Positions 17,995 through 26,971 of a DNA stretch of 32,093 nucleotides are shown here, one piece after another. The notes under the pieces were generated by a model. It made no database searches. It saw nothing but the letters and a program-made list of their open reading frames with translations, and was not told the DNA's origin. The stretch's first letter is position 1. Every line of letters starts with the position of its first letter. A program made the translations under genes and the position numbers. This DNA is from Candidatus Apopatocola equi. Lineage in GTDB: Bacteria; Bacillota; Clostridia; Oscillospirales; Oscillospiraceae. The DNA lies in contig JAGHSH010000128.1 of NCBI GenBank assembly GCA_018065965.1, positions 1 to 32,093 of the forward strand. Reading direction: 5' to 3'.

Positions 17995-20900
17995 GTCGCC
18001 CCTCGCGCAGGGGCGAGAGTTGAAATTACCTATCTTTGGCGAAGCAATTGAAGAGCTGAGTCGCCCCTCGCGCAGGGGCGAGAGTTGAAATTATTCGTCT
18101 AAGGCAGAAATCATGAAAATCAAAGAGTCGCCCCTCGCGCAGGGGCGAGAGTTGAAATTTTGAGGTCGAAGCTATCATCAAAATCCTCGTCAGGTCGCCC
18201 CTCGCGCAGGGGCGAGAGTTGAAATTTCTTATCGCCATAGCCCGAATCAACGGCGATGGTCGCCCCTCGCGCAGGGGCGAGAGTTGAAATATGACTTGCT
18301 TATCAAGCCAGTATTGCGCTTTTGCGTCGCCCCTCGCGCAGGGGCGAGAGTTGAAATCTTTTCGCCGGAGAAAGTAACGGTAGCATCAAGAGTGGTCGCC
18401 CCTCGCGCAGGGGCGAGAGTTGAAATCAGCCATTCCTTTACAGCAGCACGGCGGGACTGAGGTCGCCCCTCGCGCAGGGGCGAGAGTTGAAATTGTCCGT
18501 GATGGGCTATATGATGGGAGATCTCCCGTCGCCCCTCGCGCAGGGGCGAGAGTTGAAATAACATAGTACAGGACAATGTTTTCCACGGGTGTAGTCGCCC
18601 CTCGCGCAGGGGCGAGAGTTGAAATGATACAGACCAGAACATCATTTTCACGGAAACTGTCGCCCCTCGCGCAGGGGCGAGAGTTGAAATTGGAACGGTG
18701 TCAACCACGCGGATTTTCAGTGACGTCGCCCCTCGCGCAGGGGCGAGAGTTGAAATAAGATCGGAGGGATTGAGATTCTCACCTATCAGTCGCCCCTCGC
18801 GCAGGGGCGAGAGTTGAAATTCAGCTGCCGCTACATTATCTGCAACGACCTGACGTCGCCCCTCGCGCAGGGGCGAGAGTTGAAATCTACAATCACAAAG
18901 GAGGTAACCCAATGGACAAGTCGCCCCTCGCGCAGGGGCGAGAGTTGAAATAGATGACAGTCGGCGATATGGCGGGCAAGGTGCTGTCGCCCCTCGCGCA
19001 GGGGCGAGAGTTGAAATATCTGAACGGCCACATCATAGCCGTAAGAGTTGAGTCGCCCCTCGCGCAGGGGCGAGAGTTGAAATAAGATACAACAGCGCCT
19101 ATGAGGCCGCCATGGACGGTCGCCCCTCGCGCAGGGGCGAGAGTTGAAATACATAGGATGCCGCCTTGATATAAGACTGCATGTCGTCGCCCCTCGCGCA
19201 GGGGCGAGAGTTGAAATTCCTTCTCTGGCGGAGAGCACGCTCTTTTCCATAGTCGCCCCTCGCGCAGGGGCGAGAGTTGAAATGACTCCGTCCAAATCCG
19301 AATCAAACTCAAATTCGGTCGCCCCTCGCGCAGGGGCGAGAGTTGAAATCTTCTTGGTCTACTTATCAGCAGACTCTTGAATCGTCGCCCCTCGCGCAGG
19401 GGCGAGAGTTGAAATTACACCGAGTATTTCCTCCCGATCCATGACGCTATGTCGCCCCTCGCGCAGGGGCGAGAGTTGAAATTTTATAGACTATTGCAAG
19501 ATCTTTATAGACCATGTCGCCCCTCGCGCAGGGGCGAGAGTTGAAATATGCAATTCCAACACAGCACCCGGCCATATGTTGTCGCCCCTCGCGCAGGGGC
19601 GAGAGTTGAAATTGAACGTGGGCGGCACGGCCCAGTTCAACAACAGGTCGCCCCTCGCGCAGGGGCGAGAGTTGAAATTGGCACCGCCAGGCGCCCGAGG
19701 GCGAGCCGGTACGGTCGCCCCTCGCGCAGGGGCGAGAGTTGAAATTCGCAGGCCTCGCACCGTGCGCTGGCGCAGTCCTCGTCGCCCCTCGCGCAGGGGC
19801 GAGAGTTGAAATACGGACTGGCTCAGCGGCTCCGCCGCTGCCAAGGTCGCCCCTCGCGCAGGGGCGAGAGTTGAAATTGACCTCAGGAACTATATTAACC
19901 GGACATCCGGAGGTCGCCCCTCGCGCAGGGGCGAGAGTTGAAATCTATTGCGCCCACTACACCACGAAAAAGATTGTGTCGCCCCTCGCGCAGGGGCGAG
20001 AGTTGAAATGGGTCATTCCACCATTGAGCAACAGTAGAACCAGGTCGCCCCTCGCGCAGGGGCGAGAGTTGAAATAAGCTCATAAAAAGGAACAGGAGTC
20101 CAACGGGAAGTCGCCCCTCGCGCAGGGGCGAGAGTTGAAATTCGTCGTTTTCGGCGTACATGTCGGCGCTGATCGGTCGCCCCTCGCGCAGGGGCGAGAG
20201 TTGAAATACGCCGACATGGCGGAACGCAGGGCTGTATGCCCGGGTCGCCCCTCGCGCAGGGGCGAGAGTTGAAATGGTTAAGTTCTGATCGCGGAAGAAT
20301 CTATCCACGTCGCCCCTCGCGCAGGGGCGAGAGTTGAAATACAAAAACGGCGGTCTTACTATGATCAAGTTCAAGACAGTCGCCCCTCGCGCAGGGGCGA
20401 GAGTTGAAATATTGCGCTGGTTGTGCTTCTGACCGTGCTCAAAGTCGCCCCTCGCGCAGGGGCGAGAGTTGAAATAAGACCGCCCGCAATCAAGCTGTCA
20501 TATTCGCCTTCAGTCGCCCCTCGCGCAGGGGCGAGAGTTGAAATAATAACAACGCGCTTCATCGGCTTGTCATTAGTGGTCGCCCCTCGCGCAGGGGCGA
20601 GAGTTGAAATCCGGCGGACGCGGATCGGCTGCTGGAGGCCGCAGGTCGCCCCTCGCGCAGGGGCGAGAGTTGAAATATCCAAAAAATAACCAGCAATACC
20701 GGGTCGGCGAGGTCGCCCCTCGCGCAGGGGCGAGAGTTGAAATTTTTTGAGGATACCCTTCCATCCGATGGAGCTGTCAGTCGCCCCTCGCGCAGGGGCG
20801 AGAGTTGAAATAGGAGAGGTTCCTGCAGGTGTAAACTCAACACCGGGTCGCCCCTCGCGCAGGGGCGAGAGTTGAAATAGCAGTATGGCGGAAGTAAGCC

Positions 20901-21598
20901 TTATCAGCAGAAGGTCGCCCCTCGCGCAGGGGCGAGAGTTGAAATTGATCCTCAATGAAGCGGACGTGCTCGGAGGAGGTCGCCCCTCGCGCAGGGGCGA
21001 GAGTTGAAATTACATACACCCGGAGAAGCGCTACTACACGGTCGAGGTCGCCCCTCGCGCAGGGGCGAGAGTTGAAATCTGATGACGGTAGTACTACAGG
21101 CAACCCTAGAACGTCGCCCCTCGCGCAGGGGCGAGAGTTGAAATATGGTGTTCTTTGCCAGCGCCCCGCGTCCGAAAGCGTCGCCCCTCTCGCGGGGGCG
21201 AGAGTTGAAATTTTCAGAGTTACGGAAATTACTTCAGAGCCAGCAGTCGCCCCTCGCGCAGGGGCGAGAGTTGAAATTTGGGGCAGTGTATATTATTAGG
21301 TCGCCCTCAGGTCGCCCCTCGCACAGGGGCGAGAGTTGAAATAGAGTAATGAAAACAGCCTTCTTGGTATGGTCAAAGTCGCCCCTCGCACAGGGGCGAG
21401 AGTTGAAATTGAAGAATCACAACATCTTTATCGCCGAAAGCAAGTCGCCCCTCGCGCAGGGGCGAGAGTTGAAATTACCCTGGTGATACCTTTGATGTAT
21501 CCGTGAGTAGTCGCCCCTCTCGCAGGGGCGAGAGTTGAAATGAGCGTGACGGTCTGAAGGCCGGAAACCTCGACAGGTCGCCCCTCACGCAGGGGCAA
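17995..21598 (+). CRISPR. Type I-C CRISPR array: 55 repeat units (54 full, last one degenerate), 54 spacers of ~32-38 nt
   Basis: 32-nt repeat GTCGCCCCTCGCGCAGGGGCGAGAGTTGAAAT counted by hand (65-70 nt period); hairpin TCGCCCCT-CGCGC... with AGGGGCGA; ends GTTGAAAT; leader end next to cas2, degenerate end distal. Confidence 0.97.
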
Positions 21599-21618
21599 AT
21601 GCTTTCCGGAAAAGAGAA

Positions 21619-21655
21619 AAAAGCAGCAGAGTCATTGTCTGATTCTGCTGCTTTT
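21619..21655. terminator. Bidirectional terminator between the array and the convergent 485-aa gene
   Basis: aaaagcagcagagtca-ttgtc-tgattctgctgctttt, 16-bp stem with one G-U wobble and T/A runs on both sides. Confidence 0.8.
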
Positions 21656-21691
21656 GCATTTTCCTTCGTCTGCCGATTCTCGATGAAAACA

Positions 21692-23143
21692 TCATTCTGC
21701 CGGCACTATTTTTTCGCTTGATCTCGGAGGAGTGGGGACATCATCGAAATAAGTGATTTGTACGCCCAAATCCGCCAGTATTTCCAAAAGGGGAAGTTGT
21801 TTAACAGACCAGTGCTCTCGTTTGTATTCGTAGTGAGAATCACCGCACTCCTCATAAACGATTTCATAGGAATCATTCTCATATTCCTCCTCCGGCGTGG
21901 AGAAGAACGGCGTATAGAGCCCAAGCTCACGATCATAGGTTGTTAGGATACCGGCGGGAAAAGACCCTAATAATTGGTAATCTATTCGATAATATCCGTT
22001 GCCCTGGTCAAGTAAGCGAGTCATCTTTCCCAGATATGCTGATGAACTTTTTATGCGTTGACGAAAAACAAAGTCAGACCACACTATAAAAAAGCAAGGG
22101 ACTGATGTATAAAAGCCCGTATCCTCATATATGGGGGTGTATTTTGAAATGATGGGGGCGGAAGTATAGCGAGACTCAAGTGCCCTTTCATTCTGAACAT
22201 AGAGATGCCCGGTTTTTCTATCTGGGTTATAGTTGAATTCATTAGTGACGAAATCGTTAGCAATGAAATTGTAAAAAATGCAGTCAGAAAAAGAGGGGTG
22301 ATTGCCGAAATTGTGGTCTTCTGAACAGCCAAAATTTACATCGCATGGATTAGTGTCGGTCTCTACACTATCATTCCCGGCGGGGGAGAACACAGGGCTT
22401 CCTTCTTCTGTAGCCGATATTTCAGGCGGAGCATTGTCGTTGCTGCAATCAGTGAAACTATCGGAAGTCAGGAGGACCGGTTTGTCACAATACACAAGGC
22501 CAACGGCTGCCGGACCGTACTTCTCCAATTCGGAGATATATCCGGAGCCAACGTCTTTCCACCGCTTTACTGTATCAGCCCCGTCTTTCACATTGACGTG
22601 GCATAGGGCATACTCCCAAACGCCTAACAGAAAAGGCTGTACTGTAACGGAAGATAAATGACGCAGCTCTGCTTTTGAGCAGGGGTGGCCATCTTCAAAA
22701 ATATAAAACAGTTGAGATTCGGATATCTTAGAGTCATGAAGAATCAGCCCGATGAGTGCCAAAACAAGGTGCTCATCTTTTCTTGTATCAGCGGCTACGT
22801 CGAGAAAAGTTGAGACAAGATCACACATGGCGGAAAGCGGAATCATGTAATGATGCTGAACCTGCTCTTGAAAAGCCTTTCGCACAGCGGGGTCTCTGAA
22901 GTTGCATATTGGACCACCGTACCCGGTGCAGTTTTTCAAAATAGAGGCTTGCGTCTTAACTACGTCACGTGTACCGGTGGAGTACTCAGGAGGCTCACCT
23001 CGGACACATTCTCCTAAAGCCATGTACAGATCAGAATCGGATGTACCGCTCCGAACTCCTTGATAACGCTGGCCGTAATTTTTTTGAGGCCGCTTGGAAT
23101 CTGACAACAAGCGAAAAAATGTACCGGCACAGAGCCTGTCCAT
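21692..23143 (-). CDS. Protein of unknown function (~483-485 aa; start TTG 23149 or ATG 23143)
   Basis: Long ORF on minus strand, own promoter, AGGTGG RBS; no family recognised. N-terminal helical-looking region, Ser/Asp/Asn-rich middle, distinct C-terminal region. Confidence 0.8.
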   Translation of the reverse strand: MDRLCAGTFFRLLSDSKRPQKNYGQRYQGVRSGTSDSDLYMALGECVRGEPPEYSTGTRDVVKTQASILKNCTGYGGPICNFRDPAVRKAFQEQVQHHYMIPLSAMCDLVSTFLDVAADTRKDEHLVLALIGLILHDSKISESQLFYIFEDGHPCSKAELRHLSSVTVQPFLLGVWEYALCHVNVKDGADTVKRWKDVGSGYISELEKYGPAAVGLVYCDKPVLLTSDSFTDCSNDNAPPEISATEEGSPVFSPAGNDSVETDTNPCDVNFGCSEDHNFGNHPSFSDCIFYNFIANDFVTNEFNYNPDRKTGHLYVQNERALESRYTSAPIISKYTPIYEDTGFYTSVPCFFIVWSDFVFRQRIKSSSAYLGKMTRLLDQGNGYYRIDYQLLGSFPAGILTTYDRELGLYTPFFSTPEEEYENDSYEIVYEECGDSHYEYKREHWSVKQLPLLEILADLGVQITYFDDVPTPPRSSEKIVPAE

Positions 23144-23190
23144 TGTCAAAGCACCACCTATTTTTGATTTTGGTGAAAGCGAATAACATA

Positions 23191-23219
23191 ATTATAGCAG
23201 AAAAGAAGAGTATTGTCAT
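23191..23219 (-). promoter_or_regulatory. sigma70-like promoter ATGACA-17-TATAAT for the 485-aa gene
   Basis: Read on minus strand; perfect -10, 5/6 -35. Confidence 0.65.
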
Positions 23220-23390
23220 CCAGATATTTTTTACTAACTTTACCTGGCTTTTTTACCAATCTTTCCGCCAACACTTGGTGCATGCAAGGGAATCTTACTT
23301 TTTACTAGCAAGCGTAAGGCAGAGAGCTGCGACTTATGGGAAGGTCAGCTCCGGCCAGTAAATATATGCCGCTTATGTCGGCGGAGAGGA

Positions 23391-25679
23391 GTGACAAAAG
23401 TGTCATCACCAATTGAAGATTTGAAGAACCAGCCCGTCTGGCTGTGCTACCGGAAACAGAATCGGGACGGGAGAACCAGCAAAGTGCCTTGCTCTGCTGC
23501 GGGAGTGAGAACCGGCACCACGGAGGAGTACCGCAGTACATGGGTCATCTACGACGAGGCCGTAAAGGGAGCGGAGCGGATCGGCGCCGACGGCGTTGGG
23601 TTCGTGCTCCAGCCGGGAATGTTCCTGCTGGACATGGATGGCGTGGACGCCGGGAGTCCACGGGTGCGTGAGCTGCTCGATCGTTTTGGTAGCTACGCTG
23701 AACTAAGCCAGAGCGGTCACGGTATCCACATCTATGGGGAGTGCAATTTGTCCCAGATTCCCACAACAAAACGGGAAGGCAGGATGACGCTGAGCGACCG
23801 TTATTGGACGCGCCACGGTGATTTGGAGCTTTACATAGGAGGAATCACCAACCGCTATGCTGCTTTTACGGGAAATGCGTTGATGGATATTCCGCTCCAA
23901 GACTGCACCGATGCCGTGCTGGAAACGCTGGAGCGTGATCTGAAGCGGGACGAGGGACAGCCTTGGCAGACCCCGCTCACAGAGGAGGAAGTCGAAGGGC
24001 TGAGAGATCTGGATGCTGCGGAAGTAATTGATGCCCTGTGCAGACAGGCAAACGGCGAGAAGTTCCGTCGGCTGTTTTACGACGGCGACCTAACTGATTA
24101 TGGCGGCGATCAGTCGAGGGCTGATCTGGCGCTCTGCTCCATGATTGCATTTCGCACGGGGGATGACCCGGCACTTATCGACGCTGTATTCCGCGAATCC
24201 GCCTTATACAGGGCCAAGTGGGAGCGGGAGGACTACCGCCGGGATACTATCCGCAAGGCCATTGAAGGGCAGAGGGGGCAGTTCTACACACCGCCGGAAG
24301 AAGTACCCTATTTCGTGATTCGCGATCGTAAGGGCCACGAGTCCATCAGTAAACCTCTGCTGGCACGGTATGTCCGGGAGAACCTGACCTACATCCTGGT
24401 GCGAGACAACGCCACACAGGGAATCCTGACCTATGTCTACCGTGACGGCTACTACCAGCTTTATGCCCCAGAAATGCTCAAAGGCGAGATCCGGGCTATG
24501 ATTGAAGCCTACGACGAGAGGCTGGTGTCCATGCCCGTCATCAACGAAGTCTACCAGATTTTGCTGACCGACATGGACTACCACCAGCAGGATGAGCTGA
24601 ACGAGGACGAAAGTCTGATCAACATCGAAAACGGTTTACTCAAAGTCACCGGGGAGAGTACGGAGTTGCTGCCCCACACCCCGGAGGTCCTTTCCACGAT
24701 CCGGATTCCGGTTCGCTGGACGGGAGAGGCAGGAGACACGCCGGTCTTCGACAGCTATCTACAGCAGCTTTCCGGGGGAAATAACGAAGTGATCGATTTC
24801 CTCAAAGAGTTCATGGGCGTGGCGCTCTCCAACGTGAAGGGCTACAGAATGAAAAAGGCGCTCTTTCTGGTTGGCCCCGGCAATACCGGCAAAAGTCAAT
24901 TCAAGCGGCTTCTGGAGCGGCTTCTGGGCCCGGAAAACTTCGCCAGCATCGATCTGAGCACACTGGAGGCGCGCTTTGGCACCGCCAACGCCTACGGAAA
25001 GCGGCTGGTGGGGAGTGCAGATCTGGGCTATGCAAGCCTGCGGGAGCTCCGTGTTTTCAAGCAGATGACGGGCGGGGACTCAATATTTGCTGAATTCAAG
25101 GGCGTTCAAAGCTTTTTCTTCGTGTACGTGGGCCTGATTCTTTTTGCCATGAATGAGCTGCCACGCTTCGGCGGTGACAACGGAGACTGGGTTTACGACA
25201 GAATTATCCCCCTGCGCTGCGAGAATGTGATCCCCGCGGCGATGCAGGATAAAGCTCTCCTTGACAAACTCTATGCTGAGCGTGACGGAATCTTCTATCG
25301 TGCGGTAGAGGCACTGCAAAAGGTCATGAGGAACGGCTACGCCTTTGACGAGCCGAAGTGCGTGGCAAAAGAGCGGTGGGAATACAGCCGGGTCAACAAC
25401 TCTGCGCTGACCTTTATTTCCGAGTGCATGGAGGCAATCGGTGAGCAGCAGCATAAAGAGACCTGCACCAGCGGTATCGTATATAGGCTTTACCGCGCCT
25501 GGTGTAACGATAATGCCAATGGATTCGCAAAGACTGACCGGGAGTTCAAGAGCGCCGTGGCAGACTGGTTGCTATGTGACGAGAAGGAAGTCGTGGAGCA
25601 CCGACGGGGCGGAAATTACTACCGGGAGCTGACGCCCACAGAGGAAATCTTCCAACGGTATTACGGCAGGTGGAATTAA
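23391..25679 (+). CDS. PrimPol-like primase / SF3 (P4/D5-type) helicase
   Basis: N-term PVWLCYRKQNRDGRTSKVPC...GVGFVLQPGMFLLDMDGV...SQSGHGIHIYGE (PrimPol-like); C-term FLVGPGNTGKSQFKRLLERLLGPEN...LVGSADLGYASL...ILFAMNELPRFGGDNGDWVYDRIIPLRCE (D5/P4 helicase). GTG start 23391 or 23400. Confidence 0.9.
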   Translation: MTKVSSPIEDLKNQPVWLCYRKQNRDGRTSKVPCSAAGVRTGTTEEYRSTWVIYDEAVKGAERIGADGVGFVLQPGMFLLDMDGVDAGSPRVRELLDRFGSYAELSQSGHGIHIYGECNLSQIPTTKREGRMTLSDRYWTRHGDLELYIGGITNRYAAFTGNALMDIPLQDCTDAVLETLERDLKRDEGQPWQTPLTEEEVEGLRDLDAAEVIDALCRQANGEKFRRLFYDGDLTDYGGDQSRADLALCSMIAFRTGDDPALIDAVFRESALYRAKWEREDYRRDTIRKAIEGQRGQFYTPPEEVPYFVIRDRKGHESISKPLLARYVRENLTYILVRDNATQGILTYVYRDGYYQLYAPEMLKGEIRAMIEAYDERLVSMPVINEVYQILLTDMDYHQQDELNEDESLINIENGLLKVTGESTELLPHTPEVLSTIRIPVRWTGEAGDTPVFDSYLQQLSGGNNEVIDFLKEFMGVALSNVKGYRMKKALFLVGPGNTGKSQFKRLLERLLGPENFASIDLSTLEARFGTANAYGKRLVGSADLGYASLRELRVFKQMTGGDSIFAEFKGVQSFFFVYVGLILFAMNELPRFGGDNGDWVYDRIIPLRCENVIPAAMQDKALLDKLYAERDGIFYRAVEALQKVMRNGYAFDEPKCVAKERWEYSRVNNSALTFISECMEAIGEQQHKETCTSGIVYRLYRAWCNDNANGFAKTDREFKSAVADWLLCDEKEVVEHRRGGNYYRELTPTEEIFQRYYGRWN

Positions 25680-25685
25680 GGGGGT

Positions 25686-25783
25686 GTGAACGCGGTGAGG
25701 GAAATCCTTATTCTGAAGTACTGTCCAAAAAAAGTACTCTTTTTTTCTGAAAAGAATTTGCAATTTCCCTTCATTGTGTTCAC
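25686..25783. repeat. 98-bp imperfect palindrome (nested inverted repeats) in the intergenic gap after the helicase gene
   Basis: GTGAAC...TGAGGGAAAT...AGTACT / AGTACT...ATTTCCCTTCA...GTTCAC; includes a T7 run after AGTACT. Confidence 0.65.
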
Positions 25784-25918
25784 CAATGTGGCCGTGGGTC
25801 GAGTGCAAACGTGACCCTAGTTCCGGTAACCGTATGTTTCGAAATATAGTTTAAAACAACGCCGCCATGTGCTGCGGTGTGGTATGTCAAGTATTTTTTA
25901 TAAAAAAGGAGTTATCAA

Positions 25919-26473
25919 ATGATTGCAACCAAAGTTGTCACCGGCGAGAGAACCCGGTGGTCTTATGTTCATGTGCTAGAGCCGCAGAGCATCAACGGCT
26001 CCAAGCCGAAATACTCCGTCTGCCTGTTGATCCCCAAGGAGGATCAGGCAACGGTGGATGCTATTCGTGAGGCAATCAGATTTGCCTATACCGCCGGGAA
26101 AGCTAAACTACAAGGGAATAGCAAAAGCGTTCCTCCTTTGGAAACCATCAAGACGCCTCTTCGTGACGGCGATGTGGAGCACCCGGGAGAACTGCCCTAT
26201 GCTAATTGCTTCTTCCTAAACGCTAACAACACCATCAGACCCCAAGTTGTAGATTCTGAATGCCGCCCCATTATGAATCAGGAAGACGTCTATTCCGGAT
26301 GCTACGGTCGTGCCAGCATCAGCTTCTATGCTTTTAATGTAAACGGGAACCGCGGTATCGCCTGTGGCTTGAACAGCCTTCAGAAGTTAAGCGACGGAGA
26401 TCGACTGGGCGGAGGACCGTCTTCTGCCGCGTTGGATTTCGGCGATATGATTTCTGATCCGCTGTTATTATGA
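25919..26473 (+). CDS. DUF2815-like phage protein (putative ssDNA-binding)
   Basis: MIATKVVTGERTRWSYVHVLEPQSINGSKPKYSVCLLIPKEDQATV...SGCYGRASISFYAFNVNGNRGIACGLNSLQKLSDG matches my memory of the DUF2815 pattern. Confidence 0.85.
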   Translation: MIATKVVTGERTRWSYVHVLEPQSINGSKPKYSVCLLIPKEDQATVDAIREAIRFAYTAGKAKLQGNSKSVPPLETIKTPLRDGDVEHPGELPYANCFFLNANNTIRPQVVDSECRPIMNQEDVYSGCYGRASISFYAFNVNGNRGIACGLNSLQKLSDGDRLGGGPSSAALDFGDMISDPLLL

Positions 26474-26485
26474 AGGAGGAGACCT

Positions 26486-26920
26486 ATGCCATCTGACAAC
26501 ACTGCCAATCTTCGTCAGTACCGCAACCCTTTAAGCCCGGAGGAAGCCCGTGAAAACGGCCGTAAGGGCGGTTTGGCATCCGGTGAATCACGCCGTCGCC
26601 GCAAAGCCATGCGGGATGTCCTCTCCAACCTTATGACGGCAGAGGTCACTGAACCGGAGCTGAAAGAGCTTCTGGAGGCTTGTGGACTGCCTGCAACGCA
26701 GGAGGCAGCAATCTGCTTTGCCGCGGTGAAACGTGCCCAGAGAGGAGATATTGAGGCCTGCCGCTTTGTGCGGGACACGTTGGGCGAAAAGCCTGTTACA
26801 GGCGTATCCGTTGCACCGCTGTATGAGCTCACAGCCGAAGAACTGAAACGAATAGACATGTCCCAATATTCTGACGCTGAGCTGCTCCTGATGATTGAGC
26901 AGGCAGAAGAAGTGCGATAA
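26486..26920 (+). CDS. Small phage-like protein with N-terminal KGG/SGxSRRRRK motif
   Basis: NPLSPEEARENGRKGGLASGESRRRRKAMRDVLSNLMTAEV...; similar small proteins occur in prophages. Confidence 0.55.
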   Translation: MPSDNTANLRQYRNPLSPEEARENGRKGGLASGESRRRRKAMRDVLSNLMTAEVTEPELKELLEACGLPATQEAAICFAAVKRAQRGDIEACRFVRDTLGEKPVTGVSVAPLYELTAEELKRIDMSQYSDAELLLMIEQAEEVR

Positions 26921-26925
26921 AAAAC

Positions 26926-26965
26926 CGGACCCCCACGACCATGAAGGCTGTGGGGGCCTTTCTGC
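26926..26965. terminator. Hairpin terminator between convergent small phage-like gene and integrase
   Basis: ggacccccac-gaccatgaaggct-gtgggggcctttc. Confidence 0.7.
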
Positions 26966-26971
26966 ATTATC

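Noticed and set aside
19483-19515. Spacer with internal repeat TTATAGAC twice
   Set aside because: Short AT-rich repeat inside one spacer; no further structure supports a function.
20142-20243. Adjacent spacers sharing a 10-nt inverted match (CATGTCGGCG / CGCCGACATG)
   Set aside because: Too short to distinguish from chance in GC-rich spacers.
18026-21339. Many ORFs on both strands with repeated ISTLAPARGAT / FQLSPLREGR / NFNSRPCARGD / VAPRAGARVEI peptides
   Set aside because: Translations of the CRISPR repeat in different frames; the array is not coding. Such peptides are a known type of database artefact.
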